Assembly: GCA_032718475.1 (NCBI GenBank)
Contig: JAUCBJ010003493.1
Span: 54,224 to 118,223 of the forward strand
Reading direction: 5' to 3'
Source: Nemertoderma westbladi
Lineage: Eukaryota; Xenacoelomorpha; Nemertodermatida; Nemertodermatidae
Length of the DNA: 64,000 nucleotides
Numbering within the stretch: the first letter of the stretch is position 1; each line of letters opens with the position of its first letter. This document shows positions 57,910 through 64,000 of the stretch, piece by piece. Made by a program: the position numbers and the translations under genes. The notes beneath the pieces were generated by a model. The model had not been told where the DNA came from. It worked only from the letters and a program-made list of their open reading frames with translations, and searched no databases.

Positions 57910-60900
57910 ATGAACAACACATGTATAAATCTTTCAGACAGTGTACTTCAAAATGATATACCACCTTGTTCAGTAGATCTGTATAGGTTTAGTGGGATGA
58001 ACATATCTTCAGATGACATTTCTTCACTTTCAAAAGAGAAGTGGTTAACAGACAACATTATTGAAGCCATCATTAAGAACCTATGTACCAAATTTAGTGG
58101 CTCGGCCAAAGTCTTTAATTCCAATTTCTTGTCGATTTTCAAGCATAAAGGACTCCGAGGTGTGAAACGATCAAGCACGTCTGACCTTTTGGACTTTGAT
58201 TTTTTGTTTTTCCCTTTCAACATTAGTAACTGCCATTGGGTTATGCCTGTTTACTCTCCAAAGACCAGTCAGCTGGTACTTTGACTCGCCAGCGTGGAGG
58301 ACTCAGGAATCACTGGAACTATTACAGAGATGGATAGCCGAAATACATCTCGACTTCGACATCACTCAGCCGCATCTTAGCATTGTCATGCGGCTACCAA
58401 AGATCCAGCAAAATGGCCACAACTGTGGAGCTTTTGTTTGTTACTTTGCCTCGATTCTTTTAAATGGACGATCTTTTAGCAATCTCGACGACTCAATAGT
58501 TACACGTTATCGCGAAAGTGTTTGCAATGAAATTGAAAATGAGGCAGTTCTTGTAAGGCACAGAAACGAAAATGACAATAATATCAGGGATGGTGTGGCG
58601 CCATTTATCAGTAACTCCACTCCCATTAGTGGCGACCAACTAAAATGTACTTCTGACCAGCCTAATACATCCACAATAGTTTATAGCCAAGGCTCCCACA
58701 GCCACTCATCATGTGATGTTTGTTCGAAAAGCGTAGCATTTAACAGCAATGGGACTCGGAGGAAACATAAAGCGAACAACACAGGGATGACCTGCACGGG
58801 CTCTGGCACTAAAGTTGTTCAGCAACTGGTTCACTCCAACCCGGACTGTGAAACAACCAAACATCCATGTACTGATCCAATTATCTCAAGCCAAGGGGAC
58901 ATACAAATATCACTGGATCGAAACACACCAATATTTGCTTCCAAAAATACCCCGACCACTTCTGGTTGCTCCGCTCTTTCAGTTAACACCGAACAGTCAG
59001 AAAAGGAGTACACAAGGGCAAATATGGACCTACCTGGTTTTACACCTTGCAACCATGGGTTTTCTTGGAATGGAGTGCCAGGGGATTTATTCCTCACCCA
59101 GTTAAATGATGCCTACAACGAAATTGTTCATTGGTCCCCTGACCTTTTTGAAGTGCCAAGATCTAAAGCTGGGCATCGTTTTGTCACACTGATGTCAGGA
59201 TTGCTAAAGGCTTTCACTGAAAAATCCAACATGGAAAGTATCTCGTTGCTGGCAGTGATGGTTGCACCGGCATTGTTGCTTCGCTCGGCAGCAAAAAATG
59301 CAAGTTCATCCACCCTTAGTGAAACCATAAACAGACGTATTGATCTGTGGGAAGCTGGGGATCTTGAAGAACTGCTTATAGAGGGTCGCACACTGCAATC
59401 TCGGAGGCATAAGATCAAAAAGGCAAAAAACATCGATGAAGGACACCGACGCGCTTTCATTAAAAATATGTCCCATGGTCAAGTCTCTGCTGCTGTAAAT
59501 CTACTTGGAAATAAAAGCAGGGGTGGTATACTTAATCTGAAAGACAGGGTGAAAAATAAAAGTGTAAAAGAAATCCTACTAGAAAAGCACCCCATGCCTG
59601 GTCCTTTGGATCATACTCTTATCGAAGACAATTGGTATAGAGAAATTGATTTTCATCGTATAATTTTCGATAAAATTGATGGGGACATGATTCTGTCTGC
59701 TGCACTACGCACAAAAGGCTCTGCTGGCCCCTCAGGCATGGATGCAGATGCCTGGCGGCGGATACTGACGGCCTTTGGCCGATCTTCAGGTGATCTGCGG
59801 AAGGCCGTTGCAGGTCTAGCTAGAAGATTTGCTACTGAATATGTTGATCCACAAACCTTAGTAGCTTTCAATGCCGACCGCCTAATAGCACTGGACAAAA
59901 GTCCTGGGGTGAGACCAATTGGGATAGGAGAAGTGCTGAGAAGAATAGTAGGCAAGGCTATAATGAAATGTGCTAGATCTGACCTGGAGGAGCTCGGTGG
60001 AAACTTGCAACTTTGCCTTGGACAAAAAGCAGGAATAGAACACGGAATCCACTCACTAAGGGCTTTCTTTGAAACGGATGAGTGCGAGGCAATCCTCCTC
60101 ATAGATGCAACAAATGCCTTCAATTCTCTGAATAGGCAACTTGCCCTACGGAATGCATCTGTCATCTGCCCAGCCCTTGCTGCTGCACTTACGAATTCAT
60201 ACAGAGCAGCAGTTCCACTTTTCGTCGATAATGAGACTATCTGGTCCCGGGAGGGAACTACTCAGGGTGACGTCCTGGCCATGGCCATGTATGCTATTGG
60301 CACCCTTCCCATGGTCAAGAAATTGGGGGAATTCCTCAAATCCTCAGATCCGACTCCAGCTGTCCTAATAGAAAATGCCACCAGTACACCTACACAGTGT
60401 TCTTCGATACCTCCGGAATCCTCCAGAAATGTCACAGTGGAGGCTTACCAAGCAACAGCCCACATCAGTACCCACACGCATAGTCCAATGACTATAAGCT
60501 GCAATCAGGCTTCTCCATTAAAAAATGTAGATGACAACGGCGACCAACAAGCCGATACATGGGACGATGTAATTGACACCTCACACCCAGTACTTCAAGA
60601 AACTAAGCCAGTCGACACTCAGAAGCCTTCAATAGATCTACATGAATCTCCTCGCTACCCCACTGTAAACGATCATCATGAAAAATCAAGATCTATTCAA
60701 AAATGGTATGCAGATGACGCGAGTGTCGGAGGTAGACTGAAAACTCTATTGCTTTACTGGCAAATGGTCTGTCAAATCGGCCCTGGCTATGGATACTACC
60801 CGAATGCTGTGAAGACAAAGCTTATAGTTAAGGGAGACTTAAATACTGAAGCACTTGACTTGTTTGCCTCTACAGGTGTTGAGATCGTAAATGGCCATAG

Positions 60901-62221
60901 GGTTCTGGGGTCAGTCATTGGGAGTGATCTAGCATGTACAGAAATCATAACTAAGAAAGTGGAAGAACTTTCCGATGAACTTTCATGCCTAACAAATTTC
61001 GCAAAATCGGCACCTCATCCATCATACAGCTGCTTTATTTTCGGTTTCCAACATAAGTTGAACTTCCTTGCCAGAACAACACCACACTTTACCGATGCCC
61101 TCGAACCCTATGAACACCTTATCACGAACAAGTTTATCCCATCAGTCACTGGTAGGAATCCTCCCGGCGATGTGGAAAGACAACTGTTAGCTCTGCCAAC
61201 CCGAGAGGGAGGCCTGGCAATTCTCCAGCCCTCTGATCTATTACAATGCTATAGTAATTCTATGAAGATCTGTGAACCACTAGAACAGCTTGATCTAGGG
61301 CTAGGCCTAAGAAGCGCAATGTCTGAAATTATCACCAAGGTGAAGACTGCTGACCTCTGCGCGCTTAAGACAAAATGTGATATCCTCCACAACTTCCTAA
61401 GCCCGGATGCCCAATATCATCGCAATCTGGCAAAGGAAAAAGGTGCATCGGCTTGGCTGAGCGTCCTACCCATATCGAACAACGGGCTTTCCCTACACAA
61501 ATCCGCATTTCGGGATGCCCTTTGCCTACGGTACGGGTGGACCCCAGCAAAACTTCCCACAACATGTGTCTGTGGTGCTTCCTTCACTGTGTCTCATTCG
61601 CTACACTGCCCCACAGGTGGATTTCCAAACTTGAGACACAACGAGATACGAGATCTGCTAGCTGAAATCCTCTCGGAAATTTCTAAAGATGTTGAGTTGG
61701 AACCACATCTTCAGAAAGTGGAACAGGAACAATTCAGCTTGCTCAGCACCACAAGGGAGGATGATGTTCGCTTGGACGTTGCAGCCTCGGGTGTATGGGG
61801 AGGTACTTTTGAGCGAACTTAAGTAGATGTGAAGGTCTTCAATCCTTATTGCGACTCCAACCCAAGGTCAATTGATGCTGCATACAATATGCACGAGAAT
61901 GCAAAGAGACGGAAGTACAAGGAGCGAATCAATATGGTTGAACATGCAGGCTTCTGCCCTTTTGTAGCTGTAGCAAGTGGAGGTCTAAGTAGATCGGCCA
62001 ATGCGCTCATAAATCGCATGTCCTTGCTTCTGTCTGCAAAGCGTGATACCCCTTACTCCATAATGGTAGCGCTCCTACGAGTAAAGATGTGTTTTGCCCT
62101 TCTGAGATCGTCCGTGATGTGTCTACGTGGTTCAAGGAGCCACAGAAAGGCTGCTGGTAAAGCCACCAAAGCAATCGCTGAAACAGGTTTTCTATCTCTT
62201 TCAGCCAGTTCCGGTATCTAA
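57910..62221 (+). pseudogene. ULP1 protease-reverse transcriptase-nuclease retrotransposon ORF, nearly intact
   Basis: The N-terminal frame (57910-58284) carries the first part of a ULP1-type cysteine protease: WLTDNIIEAI and catalytic His in CHWVMPVY. A frameshift near 58275 leads into the main frame (to 61822), with the catalytic Asp (YFDSP) and QQNGHNCGAF (Gln, Cys). Then come a linker, RT with GPSGMDADAW, RPIGIGEVLRR, motif A LIDATNAFNSL, motif B TTQGDVLAMA, an insert of ~130 residues, and motif C KWYADDAS (about 60700). The C-terminal part has CVCGASFTVSHSLHC, RHNEIRD, and after a TAA at 61820-61822 the same frame continues VDVKVFNP to LLRSSVMCLRGSRS. ULP1 with RT is known from NeSL-type non-LTR elements, and the CCHC plus nuclease-like end fits restriction-like endonuclease elements; the clade is inferred. 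Only a frameshift and one nonsense change break it. Confidence 0.8.
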
Positions 62222-62381
62222 ATAATAATAACATGCAAATTAGAAACTCTCAAAATATTAAATACGTAATTAATGTTGATTTATAAATAGAAACTGTGTG
62301 TTAAAAAAAAAATAATATAAACAAATTGTTCCAGAATATTGTGTATTTATTGAATAGAATTGATAATTCTTGCAATAACGT
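62222..62381. other. 3' UTR of the ULP1-RT element with A run
   Basis: AT-rich, with a run of ten A near 62302-62311 that may be the element's 3' end. Confidence 0.45.
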
Positions 62382-62720
62382 GCGTTCGCTGTCTCCGCGC
62401 CGGCACTTTGGAACAAACTACCGCGCGATATCCGACTCTCAGTCAACCTCGACCAATTTAAACGGTTACTCAAAACTCACCTCTATAATCGTGCATTCAA
62501 CTAAAAACTGTTTTATTCGAACTCATGTATCGTATAACATTATTTTATTTAATTATTTTACAGTATCAGTACTCCTGGCCCAAAAATAACTACGGGTCTT
62601 TTAAACGACATGTATTTTACTTTTTACTTAAGGTGTAAGGAGAGTGCTCAGCGCTTAGAATAATTACTTGTTTTTTAAATAAGCGCTTTATAAATATTGA
62701 AATATTATTATTATTATTAT
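62382..62720 (+). mobile_element. L2/CR1-like LINE, 3' end fragment
   Basis: 62382-62504 encodes the family-typical RT C-terminus AFAVSAPALWNKLPRDIR ... FKRLLKTHLYNRAFN and a stop. It is followed by AAGCGCTTTATAAATATTGAAA and an (ATT)n tail, the usual 3' end of L2/CR1 elements. It is heavily 5'-truncated. Confidence 0.85.
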
Positions 62721-62977
62721 ATTATTAATATTTGAACGCCTAAAGGAGTTACAGCATCTATCCCCCCGGAACTAGTCACGGGATTCCTGCGAGTGTGGAA
62801 AACTTAAAGGGTAATGCAAAGAAGCCTAAAGAAAAACACAGCATTGGTTGGACATCAATATTATTCCTCCAGACTTTGTTCTCTAAATGATTTCTTCTGT
62901 ACAAATAACAATATAAATTATTTACTTTATAGGACTGCTGCCTTTACTTTATGAGATTTTGGCCTATGGTCAATTCC

Positions 62978-63760
62978 ATGGTGTCGGACGTTGGGGCAAA
63001 CCCAAATTTTCGATTGTTTTTTACTATTTGTAGGAAGTTGTTAATTCAAGGTCAATCAGAGTAATGCTCATACTACCCCAAATTCGAAGCTCTATATGAG
63101 AACACATAATGAGTCCACTGAAAACTACTAGAGTTCTAGAAATTCGAGTTTAAAAAGTGGGTGTCGGACGTTTGAGTTTTGGGACAGTAATTTTTGGCTA
63201 AAAATTAAAACATTCGTGTAACAGTGCCGATGAGAGCTTTTGCAAATTTTGGCTAACCACAGTGATCAGCAACTATTTGGCTACCTATTATTAATCCAAC
63301 CTTTGTAATATCCTAAATCTAACATACAGTTTTTGTAGTTTGATTGGAATTGAAATGGTGTCGGACGTTTGGTGTCGGACGTTTGGATTTGCCCACTAAT
63401 CCAGGTTCTTTTATTTCTACTTTGTTGGTAATGAATGCGAGGGTTCATATTCACTTTGTCTTAAACAACATCTCTGCTTTACGGGGGTAGAAAAATAAAA
63501 TAATTTCGTTCACAACTTTTCAAACTATGGCATGTTTATCGAACTGTACATTTTTTTATCACTTATTTCTCGAAAACTTTTTATGTGGTGCTAAATGGTT
63601 AAATTATGGTTAACCACAATAATCTGCAACTATGTGTTTAACTAATATATATCAAACTTTTGTAATATCATCAATCTAACGCACAGTTTTTGCAGTTTGA
63701 TTGTAAATTAAATGGTGTCGGACGTTTTGTGTCGGAATTATGGTGTCGGGCGTTCCAATT
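62978..63760 (+). repeat. Array of GGTGTCGGACGTTTG motif, ~175-bp spacing
   Basis: The core GTGTCGGACG occurs at 62981, 63161, 63358, 63372 and 63714, with decayed copies at about 63728 and 63742. Around 63358 and 63714 the spacers match (GGCTAACCACA-T-ATC-GCAACTAT, CATACAGTTTTTGTAGTTTGATTG), giving a full period of ~355 bp made of two half-periods. Confidence 0.85.
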
Positions 63761-64000
63761 ATAACAGACTTATCCAGATTCTTACGTTTGTACTAATGTG
63801 GATAAATCCATGGAAGTATCGTCCCGTGCTGTTACCCCCCTCCCACCGTCGCACTTAGCGATCCCCCCCCCCCCCCCCCCCCCCACCCACATTCCCGTCC
63901 CCCCCCCCCACAACACATTACCCATGTTTATAATTGTATTAATACTCAGTTCCCTCATTGATAAGCAAACATTGCTTATTTTACTCTCCTACCCTTCCCC
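63761..64000. other. C-rich low-complexity end of window
   Basis: C runs at about 63865-63883 and 63899-63908. No gene is seen. Confidence 0.6.

Overview
This is eukaryotic, AT-rich DNA dominated by transposable elements. GT/AG-bounded exons, long introns, L2/CR1- and RTE-like LINEs, and BEL/Pao LTR elements together point to an invertebrate animal. The species cannot be named from sequence alone. Only two short stretches look like host coding exons: a phase 1-1 immunoglobulin-like exon (7497-7970, +) and a possible terminal exon ending in a GPI-anchor-like tail (49251-49408, +). Their phases are compatible, so most of the window may be one ~41-kb intron.

Layout. 1-1782: 3' end of a BEL/Pao copy (fragment of a third ORF plus LTR). 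4149-7345 (-): decayed RTE-like LINE. 7497-7970: Ig exon. 9119-10949: element with ~240-bp terminal inverted repeats enclosing the 3' end of an RT gene. 11030-13740 (-): internally deleted RT relic of the same family, carrying a 30-bp coding minisatellite. 13775-48392 (+): a giant BEL/Pao retrotransposon with two 1218-bp LTRs and a 5-bp target duplication (ATGTT). Inside it lie two later insertions: a ~6.9-kb TIR element without genes in the leader (16755-23645), and a second BEL/Pao copy in opposite orientation within gag (25332-37106, target duplication GCGGC).

Right part. 50343-51387: array of a 15-bp motif at ~175-bp spacing. 52764-54425: relic of a DNA transposon, possibly P/THAP9-like. 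55006-56853: intact 615-codon gene for a secreted-then-anchored, cysteine-rich glycoprotein of viral-envelope type, with no gag-pol next to it. 57910-62221: ULP1 cysteine protease fused to a reverse transcriptase and a C-terminal nuclease-like domain, almost intact. 62382-62720: L2/CR1-like LINE 3' end. 62978-63760: second array of a short motif at ~175-bp spacing.

How the genes work together. In the BEL/Pao family, gag-pol supplies coat, protease, RT, RNase H and integrase. A separate third ORF lies in the env position and encodes a CCHC zinc-knuckle protein with a basic tail rather than an envelope. The inner copy has lost RT/RNase H and the integrase core by deletions that keep one 1403-codon frame open, so any mobility would need enzymes in trans. 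The most unusual items are this third ORF, the trimmed open gag-protease derivative, the solitary envelope-like gene, and the ULP1-RT protein with a long insert between RT motifs B and C.
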